64,000 nt of DNA. Source: Chitinophaga sancti (lineage in GTDB: Bacteria; Bacteroidota; Bacteroidia; Chitinophagales; Chitinophagaceae). The translations under genes and the position numbers were made by a program. The notes beneath the pieces were generated by a model, which saw only the letters and a list, made by a program, of their open reading frames with translations, made no database searches and had not been told where the DNA came from. The stretch spans positions 1,612,001 to 1,676,000 of the forward strand of contig NZ_CP139972.1 of assembly GCF_034424315.1 (NCBI RefSeq), in the 5' to 3' direction. The number at the start of each line of letters is the position of its first letter. The stretch's first letter is position 1. Shown here in pieces: positions 26,854-34,741 of this stretch.

Positions 26854-27102
26854 ATGATAAAACGTGACGATCTACTAATCATGCGGGCCATAGCACTCTG
26901 TTTTAAACCCTTCCTAAAACCAGAAGAAGCGCTGATTTATTGTAACCTTGGCCGAACACAATTTGCTAAGAACTGCGAAGAATATGGGGTTTACAAAACC
27001 AATAGTGGTTATTACAGGAAAGAAGATATAGACAAGATGTTGTCTGGTGAAAAGGCGGCAGTGCAGGCAGCAACGCTGCAGGTCAAATTAAGAGTTGCAT
27101 AG
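26854..27102 (+). CDS. Excisionase-like helix-turn-helix protein
   Basis: Protein of 82 residues with a winged-helix, MerR/Xis-like pattern (LKPEEALIYCNLGRTQFAKN, then YGVYKTNSGYYRKEDID). Small size, position beside the tyrosine integrase and convergent orientation separated only by a bidirectional terminator point to the recombination directionality factor of this element. Confidence 0.75.
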   Translation: MIKRDDLLIMRAIALCFKPFLKPEEALIYCNLGRTQFAKNCEEYGVYKTNSGYYRKEDIDKMLSGEKAAVQAATLQVKLRVA

Positions 27103-27106
27103 TAAA

Positions 27107-27136
27107 ACAGGGCTATTCAAAATCGAATAGCCCTGT
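27107..27136. terminator. Bidirectional terminator
   Basis: 12-bp arms ACAGGGCTATTC / GAATAGCCCTGT around a 6-base loop, between the convergent xis-like and integrase genes. Confidence 0.85.
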
Positions 27137-27145
27137 TGCTTTAGC

Positions 27146-28240
27146 CTAAAGGAAACCCGCAATATTAAAAGATGGCAAGTGACTGATTGCCTCCGATTGA
27201 TCTTTGGGCTTATGCCTTTTGTAAGTCTGTTGTACCTGCCTTGTAGTTGTATGCCCCATGAGATACGCGATAGTCACATCATCCACGTTCTTATCCTTTA
27301 AAAGTATAGAGAAACTTAACCTTGCGCATGACCATGTTACATATTTATTGACACCAGCACGTTTAATCCATTCTCCCAACACCTTATTAGCTCCATTTGC
27401 CGTAGGCAGGCTGAATACTTTATTGGTAGAAGTTGTCTTGCCTAGCGGCAGTTGTTTAATCTCTTCCAGAATAGCATGAGCTATAGGGTGCAGGGTAAGC
27501 ACCACAGGCTTGCCTGTTTTCTGCTGTATGATCCTTGTAATTAATGTACCACCTTGTAAATCCTGCCATTCCAGCCTTTTCACATCCACCCATCTCAGCC
27601 CGGTACAACAACTAAACAAAAATGCCAGCTTCACCTGCTGGTTAAAACAAGGAGTGTTAAGTAAGGCAACGTATTCCTCTGATTCCAGGTGTTCCTTCAA
27701 CGCAGCACTTGGATTACGTACAGCCGGAATATCCTCGGTCGGGTTATTTCTAAAATAACCATCCTTAGTAGCAGCTTTCACCACCCATTTGAAACGTGCA
27801 TAATAGTTAGCCGGAGTTTCGCCAGTCAATGTATCCAGCAAATGCCGCCGGAACCTTTTGCAGAAGTTTTCCGTAATATCTACCGGCGAGATAAAATCAC
27901 TTTTGATATAAGCCTTGAACTTGGTAAGACAGCAGGTCAGATGCCGGTTGCCTTCTCGTTTATTTAACTTGATATAATCCTCAAAATACTCAACGAAGTT
28001 TGCCTTGAACTTATGAGCGGGTATAACCGGTGTGCCTACCGCTTGTTGCTCGATAGTTAACTGGCTCTTTTTAGTCTCCAGTATCTTCAGTGCTTCTTTG
28101 TTGAAATTCTTTTGAATCTGGTTTTGCGGGTTGGCATAAATAAATACGCCGGTGGAAGGTCGCTGTCCGGGGCCACGACCTAAATCATAAAAGAAATAGA
28201 TCTTATCTCCTTTCTTATTGAGCTTTTCTCCAATGTTCAT
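27146..28240 (-). CDS. int: Tyrosine-type site-specific integrase
   Basis: Protein of 364 residues: an arm-binding N-terminus (LNKKGDKIYFFYDLGRG), a SAM-like core-binding domain (NFVEYFEDYIKLNKREG), and a catalytic domain with FLFSCCTGLRWVDVKRL (first Arg), TWSCARLSFSILLKDKNVD (second Arg), IAYLMGHTTTRQVQQTYKRH (His and nucleophilic Tyr). The usual HxxR histidine is Ser here, a variant I recall in some Bacteroidota integrases. It lies at one end of its element, with GAGTGTC repeats and an att-like tRNA remnant immediately upstream (28444-28708). Confidence 0.93.
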   Translation of the reverse strand: MNIGEKLNKKGDKIYFFYDLGRGPGQRPSTGVFIYANPQNQIQKNFNKEALKILETKKSQLTIEQQAVGTPVIPAHKFKANFVEYFEDYIKLNKREGNRHLTCCLTKFKAYIKSDFISPVDITENFCKRFRRHLLDTLTGETPANYYARFKWVVKAATKDGYFRNNPTEDIPAVRNPSAALKEHLESEEYVALLNTPCFNQQVKLAFLFSCCTGLRWVDVKRLEWQDLQGGTLITRIIQQKTGKPVVLTLHPIAHAILEEIKQLPLGKTTSTNKVFSLPTANGANKVLGEWIKRAGVNKYVTWSCARLSFSILLKDKNVDDVTIAYLMGHTTTRQVQQTYKRHKPKDQSEAISHLPSFNIAGFL

Positions 28241-28443
28241 AGGGTTTCATTTTTAAAGGTTATGGGAGAGAAGCCCAATGAGTATGCCATGCCAACAATA
28301 AAAACAGGGTAACTAAAGCCAGCCACTATCCGGTGAAAGTTTGTGAAAGATAGCGGGAATAACAATCTTGAAAATAATTGTGAAAACCATCCTGTACAAA
28401 ATGGCAGAACTGCCATATAGGCTTGGGTTTCACTGCCAACGGC

Positions 28444-28633
28444 GAGTGTCATCGTGAGGGTCAAACCGGGTGTCAAATGTGCCTTTTTAACCCAATTTTG
28501 ATGCAAAAATCTAAAGGATTGATTCCGGTTGTGTTCCGGTGGAGTGCCTGCAATTTTGAGTGTCATTGCGAGTGTCATTTGAGTGTCGTAAATAGTGGAA
28601 AAAAGGGCTAAAAAGCGTGAAAAACCGACACTC
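28444..28633. repeat. Repeated GAGTGTC motifs, candidate integrase arm sites
   Basis: GAGTGTC occurs at 28444, 28558, 28570 and 28581 and inverted at 28627; three copies are spaced 11-12 bp. They lie in the non-coding stretch between the integrase start and the att-like sequence at 28681, where arm-type sites are expected. Confidence 0.55.
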
Positions 28634-28646
28634 GCGAAAATAAAAA

Positions 28647-28675
28647 AGCCTTACAAATCAATGACTTGTAAGGCT
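28647..28675. terminator. Hairpin before att-like repeat
   Basis: AGCCTTACAA / TTGTAAGGCT perfect 10-bp arms, 5 bases before GTGCCCAG. Confidence 0.8.
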
Positions 28676-28680
28676 ATCAA

Positions 28681-28708
28681 GTGCCCAGTAGCGGAGCGTT
28701 TTCGAACC
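28681..28708. repeat. att-like tRNA 3'-end repeat
   Basis: GTGCCCAGTAGCGGAGCG followed by TTTTCGAACC. Near-identical copies are at 30675 and 34678; the reverse complement resembles a tRNA T-arm plus acceptor end. Confidence 0.7.
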
Positions 28709-28791
28709 AAATAATGTTGATTGTCAAGTCTTTAATGAAATAGATCTTATCAGATAAAGTGTCATCTATTATAATTAAGTTAATGTTATGA

Positions 28792-30165
28792 CTACAGCAA
28801 GCGTATGGTCAATGACATCCCAAGGATCATAGGATCAATGCAAATTTCAATTTCAGCAGACGGATACTCCCACACATTGCGCACGGGATCTTGCAGCTTC
28901 GATAGCCTGTCTAAAGTTAAAGGTTCTCCTTTTTCATCACCTGGCAGGGCATTAAATATTTTATTATATATAAAGATTATCTCATCGTAAACAAATGTTC
29001 TGTTAAAGTCTTTATTACAGTATAGCATCCATTTGTCCACTGTATTTCTTTCTTGTACAACCGTGTCGAAGTAATGAAGAAAAGGTAATTTCAACTCATG
29101 CCACACTGCTTTTTCATTTTCACCGGTAGGGGTATCTAAGCTCCGAAGTAATTCTATAAGTTCAGAAAATGAAGCCTCTGAGTATTTTGAGATTGGTAGT
29201 TCTTCGAAATCTGAAGCATATAAAACTTTTGTGGCATTTACTTGAAAAATGTCATATAAAATTTTACTTTTTTCGTATAACCCTCTATCATTCGTAATGA
29301 AAAAATCGCAGTTCATGGCAAAAAATGCGTGAAAACTATCTCCGGATAAATCTAATAAACTATTCTTTTTTCTCTTTTTCCCAGCTTTCTCTGTAGTTAC
29401 ACCAAGCAGCTCCAATACACTATACGCAAACCGGAAATGATACAAATAGTCTTCTTTATTCTGCTCAGTGACTAATGATCTTAAAATGTCTGTAAATTTT
29501 TTACCTATTGGAGATTGCTCCAATTTGTCATTAAATGCCGCACCCCAATTCCTATAGTTGTAGTTAGCAGTATTCAACGTCTCTGTTGCATTTTTCCGTA
29601 ACTCGCTAAATTTGCCTGAATCGCTTATTAGAGAATACATTGCATACTCATTCCCAACTAGTAGTTCATCAAGTTTAACTGTGGGTGCGTTGGTCGCCTT
29701 AACCTTATTGATACTATAAGGACTGCCATATATCGCATCACTAATACCAGAAATTGGTAATTTCAAATAGTGGTCAATAGTATTTAACAATATTCTCTTT
29801 TCGGGAAAATCGTCCATGTCTGCGATAGATGCTCTTACATCAAGCGGGGCTCTCAAAGCTTGATCATATATCTCATAATTCTGAGCCTGAAAAGCTTCAA
29901 GAGGGGTAGCAATTTCAAATACTGATTTTTTATTTACATAATCATATCGCATGTACAATTTCCCCACATATTTCTCCATAAACTCTAAATCCTGATCCCT
30001 TAACACAATCTCAGAATTTCTTAAATCGTCCAGATGCGCTTCAGAAAAAGCAATGACTGTATTTTTCTTAACATTTTCAAGCCACTCATAGATTTGTTGG
30101 TTATACTGTTTTGACGTTGGCTTTAACATCCGGAAAACGTTGCTGTCACAATAAACTCGTATCAT
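28792..30165 (-). CDS. PIN-like nuclease domain protein, single-gene module
   Basis: About 457 residues from MIRVYCDSNVFRMLKP; an earlier in-frame start at 30225 adds 20 residues. PIN-type acidic residues are visible: Asp in VYCDSNVF at the N-terminus, Asp in LSGDSFHAFFAMNCDFF and Asp in FITNDRGLYEKS much later, so the domain is split by a long helical insertion. The C-terminal ~120 residues are helical. It is the only gene between two att-like repeats (28681 and 30675), a compact ~2-kb cargo unit. A toxic or antiviral RNase is plausible but untested. Confidence 0.75.
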   Translation of the reverse strand: MIRVYCDSNVFRMLKPTSKQYNQQIYEWLENVKKNTVIAFSEAHLDDLRNSEIVLRDQDLEFMEKYVGKLYMRYDYVNKKSVFEIATPLEAFQAQNYEIYDQALRAPLDVRASIADMDDFPEKRILLNTIDHYLKLPISGISDAIYGSPYSINKVKATNAPTVKLDELLVGNEYAMYSLISDSGKFSELRKNATETLNTANYNYRNWGAAFNDKLEQSPIGKKFTDILRSLVTEQNKEDYLYHFRFAYSVLELLGVTTEKAGKKRKKNSLLDLSGDSFHAFFAMNCDFFITNDRGLYEKSKILYDIFQVNATKVLYASDFEELPISKYSEASFSELIELLRSLDTPTGENEKAVWHELKLPFLHYFDTVVQERNTVDKWMLYCNKDFNRTFVYDEIIFIYNKIFNALPGDEKGEPLTLDRLSKLQDPVRNVWEYPSAEIEICIDPMILGMSLTIRLL

Positions 30166-30644
30166 TATTTCGTTTTTGGGTAAATTATGCTTCAAAACAA
30201 AGTCTACAGAATATACTGAGACCAAATCAAGTATCAGTCAAGCGGATCTAGTTAAGGTCGCCATTTTTCTATTACTTTACAAAGCAATATATCCACAACC
30301 TGTGGAAAATGAAGAATATAGAAATACTCTTACTTATATGGTAGAACGGTTCACGAGATAGAATTAAAATAGCTTGTTACTTGAGCCGTCTCTATTGTTT
30401 AGAGAATGGTTCGACCACTAGGAGGTATTTATTCTTCAGTAATTCGTTATACCAGCCATAGATCAATATAGAATATTTGGTAACGCCATGGGAATCATTT
30501 TATCTGCCTGCCCATCTTCAAATAAAGAATGTCAAGTCCTAGAACCTGGGATGCTTGAAAACTCGACTACTTTACTGGAATCGAACTTTTTGTAATTGAA
30601 TAAGAGGAAGTTAGAGTGAAAATGAAAATCACCTAAAACGACAA

Positions 30645-30663
30645 ACCCGCTCTAAGAGCGGGT
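30645..30663. terminator. Hairpin before att-like repeat
   Basis: ACCCGCTC / GAGCGGGT perfect 8-bp arms with a 3-base loop, followed by T-rich sequence. Confidence 0.8.
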
Positions 30664-30674
30664 CTTGCTATTTT

Positions 30675-30701
30675 GTGCCAGTAGCGAAGTGTTTTCGAAC
30701 C
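30675..30701. repeat. att-like tRNA 3'-end repeat
   Basis: GTGCCAGTAGCGAAGTG followed by TTTTCGAACC; one C fewer than the copies at 28681 and 34678. Confidence 0.65.
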
Positions 30702-30967
30702 TATTTATAAGAATTATTACAAAGTTTACCTTAATGGATTAGGTATTTTCAAATATAATCAAGCTTAACATCGGATTAACTTTTGAAAATCTTTAGAGTA
30801 TTAAATTTAAATGACCCATCTGGACGCTCAATTATCCTAGTAATGTACACAAGAAACTACAAAAATCTGCTTGAGATATTAATCTAGCATGATTGGCCTC
30901 ATTAAGTAAACAAGGGAATATTAAATTATTCGCTGCTATGGCTCAAACCTTACGTTCATGCCGTTAT

Positions 30968-30991
30968 AAAATACCAACTACTTGGTATTTT
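30968..30991. promoter_or_regulatory. Dyad operator AAAATACCAA-CTAC-TTGGTATTTT
   Basis: Perfect 10-bp arms, 52 bases before the PAS-LuxR gene. Related dyads occur at 31829, 36303 and 62541. Confidence 0.6.
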
Positions 30992-31043
30992 TAGTTTAAT
31001 TGAGAATTCATATTATTGACATTCACATTTTACCCCAAATTCT

Positions 31044-31814
31044 ATGAACTCATTTATATCTTTATACTCGGAGGTATTTGAAACCGCAAGTCATTATTAT
31101 GATAATATTGTAAAGGTCCATGTGGAGAGACTTACCGAATTAGACAATATATTGCCCCCTAGTTCTACCTTTCTGATGCTAATTAATACAGCAACGTATA
31201 ATTATGAATTTATTAGTAAGAATATCCAATATGCTACCGGATTAAATAGAGAAAGCATGTATGCAGGAGGTATTAAATATCTTCTAAGCAAAGTGCATAA
31301 AGATGATATCCAGGTTTGGATTACAGCATTACAGGATTTGATGACGTTCTGCATGACCAACGTAAGTAAGGGGGACCGAAAAAAAATGAGTTTTCAATAT
31401 AATTACCGCCTTCAGGTAAGACCAGATAAGATCATCAATATTGTTGAGAATCAGATCCCACTTGAATTAGATGATATTGGCAAACCTGTCATTGGATTGG
31501 GCCATTTCACTGTATACGATGATGGGATATTTCATCCTATCAAGGCGTATGCAAGAATGTTGAATAAAAATGAAGAATATGAAACCTTGTTTTTCAAAAA
31601 TTATGGCGTCCAATATTTACTAGGTGGGCTTTCCAATAGGGAACAGGACATATTAAGATTACTTGCATTGAAAAAGACTAGTAAAGAAATAGGAACAAAA
31701 TTATTTATAAGCCATCATACCGTAGATACCCATAGACGTAAAATATTAAAAAAACTCAAAATTTCATCTACATCTGAAATTCTGTCTTATTGTAAAGAGA
31801 ATAAATTATTATAA
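31044..31814 (+). CDS. PAS-LuxR transcriptional regulator
   Basis: Protein of 256 residues. An N-terminal PAS-like region (STFLMLINTATYNYEFISKN, and KVHKDDIQVWITAL) precedes a C-terminal LuxR helix-turn-helix: LSNREQDILRLLALKKTSKE, then LFISHHTVDTHRRKILKKL. No receiver domain. A dyad lies 52 bases upstream and another upstream of the next gene, so autoregulation and control of the downstream envelope genes is a reasonable inference. Confidence 0.88.
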   Translation: MNSFISLYSEVFETASHYYDNIVKVHVERLTELDNILPPSSTFLMLINTATYNYEFISKNIQYATGLNRESMYAGGIKYLLSKVHKDDIQVWITALQDLMTFCMTNVSKGDRKKMSFQYNYRLQVRPDKIINIVENQIPLELDDIGKPVIGLGHFTVYDDGIFHPIKAYARMLNKNEEYETLFFKNYGVQYLLGGLSNREQDILRLLALKKTSKEIGTKLFISHHTVDTHRRKILKKLKISSTSEILSYCKENKLL

Positions 31815-31828
31815 GTCTTCTTTTAACT

Positions 31829-31851
31829 AAAATACTCAGGTTGAGTATTTT
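31829..31851. promoter_or_regulatory. Dyad operator AAAATACTCA-GGT-TGAGTATTTT
   Basis: Perfect 10-bp arms with the same outer AAAATAC/GTATTTT as the other dyads, about 80 bases before the gene at 31929. Confidence 0.55.
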
Positions 31852-31928
31852 TAGATTTCTATACATATATGACCTTTGTTTTAATGAGTGATGAGGCGTG
31901 ATATGTTCAAAGCAATTAAAACTTTGTT

Positions 31929-32597
31929 ATGGAAAGAAGAAAATTTATTAAATCCATTGGCATTGTCAGTGTTTCGTTGTCAAATATCCCTGTTATTTGT
32001 TCTGCTCAACAGTTACCGCCATTAAGTCCTCAAAATGGTGGCAGATCGATTCTGCCATCTTTGCTAAAGACAGGTGATATTCTATTATCAACTACCAACC
32101 AACTTTCATCAAGAATTATTAGAAATCAGACGGACCTTCCTATTAGTCATGCCAGTATTGTTTATAATACCAATGATGCAAATAATCCAGAAATAGCAGA
32201 GGCCGTTTCATCAGGTGTTCGAATCATATCCTACAAGGATGTTATGAAAGATGATACACTTTGTGTTGCAATAAGAAAAACAAACTTGTCCAATCAAGAT
32301 ATTAAAACGCTTCAGGAATGGTTGCTTACAAAAATAGGTAGTGATTATGATTTTGGTGGTGTATTTGAAGAATGGTTAGCCCTTAAAGCACAATGGATGA
32401 ATAATTTAAGATCTATTGCTCTTGGCAATCCTAAAAAATTTTATTGTTCTGAGCTAGTGAATGAAGCTTACAAAGGAATTGGAATTAATTTATTAAAATA
32501 TAATGGTCCTTACCCCAACCGCAACTCAGCTCCTGGACGTTTTGTAGAACTTACCTGGTTCAATGAATTGGATTACATAGGCCATCTAAAATATTAG
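31929..32597 (+). CDS. Exported permuted papain-like hydrolase (YiiX/C92-like)
   Basis: Protein of 222 residues with an N-terminal export signal (MERRKFIKSIGIVSVSLS, ending near VICSA). Motifs fit the circularly permuted NlpC/P60 fold: LKTGDILLSTTN, the His in ISHASIVYN, the acid in PEIAEAVSSGVR, and late the Cys in KKFYCSELVNEAYKG. Such enzymes hydrolyse peptide or lipid-linked amide bonds, and an envelope substrate is likely because the protein is exported. It follows the PAS-LuxR gene and a dyad. Confidence 0.85.
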   Translation: MERRKFIKSIGIVSVSLSNIPVICSAQQLPPLSPQNGGRSILPSLLKTGDILLSTTNQLSSRIIRNQTDLPISHASIVYNTNDANNPEIAEAVSSGVRIISYKDVMKDDTLCVAIRKTNLSNQDIKTLQEWLLTKIGSDYDFGGVFEEWLALKAQWMNNLRSIALGNPKKFYCSELVNEAYKGIGINLLKYNGPYPNRNSAPGRFVELTWFNELDYIGHLKY

Positions 32598-32730
32598 TTT
32601 GCTGATTTGAACTGATAAAAAATTTCCAGCATAAAGATTTTAGTTGGGCTTCACCATAAAACATTCATACGTATTAAAGTTTACTTATAATTAATATTTT
32701 TAATTTTCTAATATTTAACAAATTAATAAA

Positions 32731-33191
32731 ATGAACTTAAAAGCAATTTCCCTTGTTTTTTTGTGTTTATTTCATACACACAGATACATGCTCAGAACAC
32801 TGATTCAAAACTAGTAAAAGTTATAATTAACTTTCGTACGCATGATGATAATAAAGATCATGACACTAAACTCTATGTCAAAATAAAAAATAAAGTAACG
32901 TTATTTCTGAGTAAAGAGATAGCCCAGGGGGACGATCTGGGTGGGGATATGGAGTTCAATGATCCATCTAATCATAGTTTTGATCTCGTTCTAACATCCT
33001 CCAATATTAAAGCCTCGGAATTGACAGCTCCATTTGTAACAATTGGCATACAACCCAATGGAAATGACAGATGGATTTTTGATTACACAGTTAAGCTTGA
33101 ATTCAGTGATGGAAGTACATATACGACAGATAGCCAAGGGACGATTCTAGATCAGAATAACAGAAACTATGAGGGGATTTTTAAGAGTTGA
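32731..33191 (+). CDS. Small exported protein with frameshift in a T7 tract of its signal peptide
   Basis: From the ATG at 32731 the frame reads MNLKAISLVF and then stops after 27 codons. One extra T in the T7 run (around 32756-32762) would join it to the frame that continues FISYTQIHAQNTDSK and runs to 33191, forming a perfect signal peptide. The mature ~125 residues are beta-rich (VIINFRTHDDNKDHDTKLYV and WIFDYTVKLEFSDG), resembling a secreted beta-sandwich. Either a phase-variable tract, a sequencing error or a recent null mutation. A GTG start at 32763 would give only a truncated, poorly exported product. Confidence 0.65.
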
Positions 33192-33391
33192 TTTTTTGAG
33201 AATATAGCTCTTAAAATTCGAACTCGTGAAGTTAATTTGGGATTTTAATCTTATCAACCTTAAGTTGAAGACTCTATAAAATATAAGTGCAGGTTTCTCC
33301 AATTCTCCTGTGCTTTAACAAAAGAAATTAGCAGGGATGCAGAAAGACGCCCAAAATAATAACGATATGTAATAATTTAAAGTACACATTT

Positions 33392-34048
33392 ATGAAAAAG
33401 TACGAGAACTCAAAAATTCAGATTCAGGGAATAAGAAAATCAAAACTTGTTCTTTCCCGACTATCATTGGCACCTAGCAACGAGACAGGTGTAGCAATTA
33501 CTACTTATGGTCAGGGCCAGGTAACAGGCGCATTATATACTGTTCCTGCTCATGCAGAAATAACTGTAGACTTCAAACTGAAGCTCATTTGTGTTACTCC
33601 TGAAGATGTTCAAAATCTAAATAATCTTATTAAATCATTGTTGGACGCCTCACACCAACACCTCTATGATGAATTGTCAAAAACGGAGGTTTCTGGTGGA
33701 GCAAGTTTCTTTGGACTCTTTGGTTGGGGAGGTGCCTCAGCATCATATAGTAATACAAAACATACGATGGATAGCTTCGGCCTTAGTGAAAGAAACCAGG
33801 AAGCTATTGTTGATGCAATGATGAAAATTGTCACACAACCTTCTGAGTTTAATTATTCTGGAACAATTCATAATAAAGATTATGATTATGATGTTACAGG
33901 GAATATTTTTGGAATAGTCATGGATGCAGTAATTCAACAAAATCAATTTCAACGTCAAATACGCTTTCTTGCCCCCAACCTTCATCTTGAATCTTCTGAT
34001 GGAACAAGGCTTAATACTCTTCCACCGTTGTATCAGTACAACAATTAG
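33392..34048 (+). CDS. Unknown protein with glycine-rich hydrophobic segment
   Basis: Protein of 218 residues without a signal peptide. The N-terminal half is beta-rich (VTGALYTVPAHAEITVDFKL). In the middle SGGASFFGLFGWGGASASYS is a Gly/Phe/Ser-rich amphipathic or membrane-inserting piece, followed by SERNQEAIVDAMMKIV. The C-terminus has YDYDVTGNIFGIVMDAVIQQ. I do not recognise the family. The central segment would suit a membrane-active protein, but that is speculation. Part of the same island module as the PAS-LuxR regulator. Confidence 0.7.
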   Translation: MKKYENSKIQIQGIRKSKLVLSRLSLAPSNETGVAITTYGQGQVTGALYTVPAHAEITVDFKLKLICVTPEDVQNLNNLIKSLLDASHQHLYDELSKTEVSGGASFFGLFGWGGASASYSNTKHTMDSFGLSERNQEAIVDAMMKIVTQPSEFNYSGTIHNKDYDYDVTGNIFGIVMDAVIQQNQFQRQIRFLAPNLHLESSDGTRLNTLPPLYQYNN

Positions 34049-34072
34049 AATTGAATTAAAAGTGGACATATA

Positions 34073-34558
34073 ATGCATAATATTTCAAAATTAATATTCA
34101 GCATCTACATTGTAACAATGATGCTTAGCTGTTCGTCATTGTATGTCTCACATATACAACAATCCTCACGAAGGGAACTTAATTCTCAATTTTCATTCCC
34201 ATCTTCGACCTGGTTATTGGATGATCTTAGTCCAGATGAGAATACTGTACTAATAAGAAGAAAGGCCACACCTATTTCAATTCATTTTGAAGCCGCAGGT
34301 AACGGTTATTATATTTTGGAATTACACGCCAATAGGGGAAAAGTTAGGCCCTTTATTTTAAATTTGATTGGTACAACTGAGGAAATTACATCTTCCGTGG
34401 ATATTCGGTGGTTTATAAAACCTAATCGAAAAACAGAAACTGTAGTTATTCGATTATATTTAATTGAAGAAACTAAATTTGGGAAGACATCTATAAAAAC
34501 ACTTTTAAAGGAGTATCGTAGAAAATATAACAATCAACGAAAATTAAATAAAGATTAA
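34073..34558 (+). CDS. Putative lipoprotein
   Basis: Protein of 161 residues starting 24 bases after the previous gene. The signal sequence ends in VTMMLSCSSLYV, a lipobox-like MLSC. The mature part is beta-rich with DIRWFIKPNRKTETVVIRLY and a basic C-terminal tail. Unknown function; likely cotranscribed with the preceding gene. Confidence 0.7.
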   Translation: MHNISKLIFSIYIVTMMLSCSSLYVSHIQQSSRRELNSQFSFPSSTWLLDDLSPDENTVLIRRKATPISIHFEAAGNGYYILELHANRGKVRPFILNLIGTTEEITSSVDIRWFIKPNRKTETVVIRLYLIEETKFGKTSIKTLLKEYRRKYNNQRKLNKD

Positions 34559-34634
34559 TTTAATTTTCGGGTTAAAAGGAAGTGTAATAATTTAGGTGCA
34601 ATCTATTTAGTTAATGAAGATTTATAAACAATAA

Positions 34635-34666
34635 GAGGGCGCCTCATTTTTTTATGAGACGCCCTC
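34635..34666. terminator. Hairpin before att-like repeat
   Basis: 13-bp arms GAGGGCGCCTCAT / ATGAGACGCCCTC (one mismatch), then TTT; end of the 33392-34558 operon. Confidence 0.85.
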
Positions 34667-34677
34667 TTTCCGCCTTT

Positions 34678-34705
34678 GTGCCCAGCAGCGGTAGGTTTTC
34701 GAACC
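34678..34705. repeat. att-like tRNA 3'-end repeat
   Basis: GTGCCCAGCAGCGGTAGG followed by TTTTCGAACC; third member of the set at 28681 and 30675. Confidence 0.7.
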
Positions 34706-34741
34706 AAATGTTACTTATCATTAAAAATATACATTCTTAAT

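Larger units (their letters stand above)
28241..28791. other. Intergenic attachment region
   Basis: Holds the GAGTGTC repeats, a terminator-like hairpin and the att-like repeat. A frame at 28237-28578 on the minus strand looks spurious. Confidence 0.55.
30166..31043. other. Intergenic region with att-like repeat and regulatory dyad
   Basis: No gene seen. It contains a terminator hairpin (30645-30663), the att-like repeat (30675-30701) and a dyad (30968-30991). Confidence 0.6.

Noticed and set aside
28237..28578. Minus-strand frame of 113 codons upstream of the integrase
   Set aside because: It covers the GAGTGTC repeat region, has repetitive composition (MTLAMTLKIAG) and no family features; treated as non-coding attachment region.
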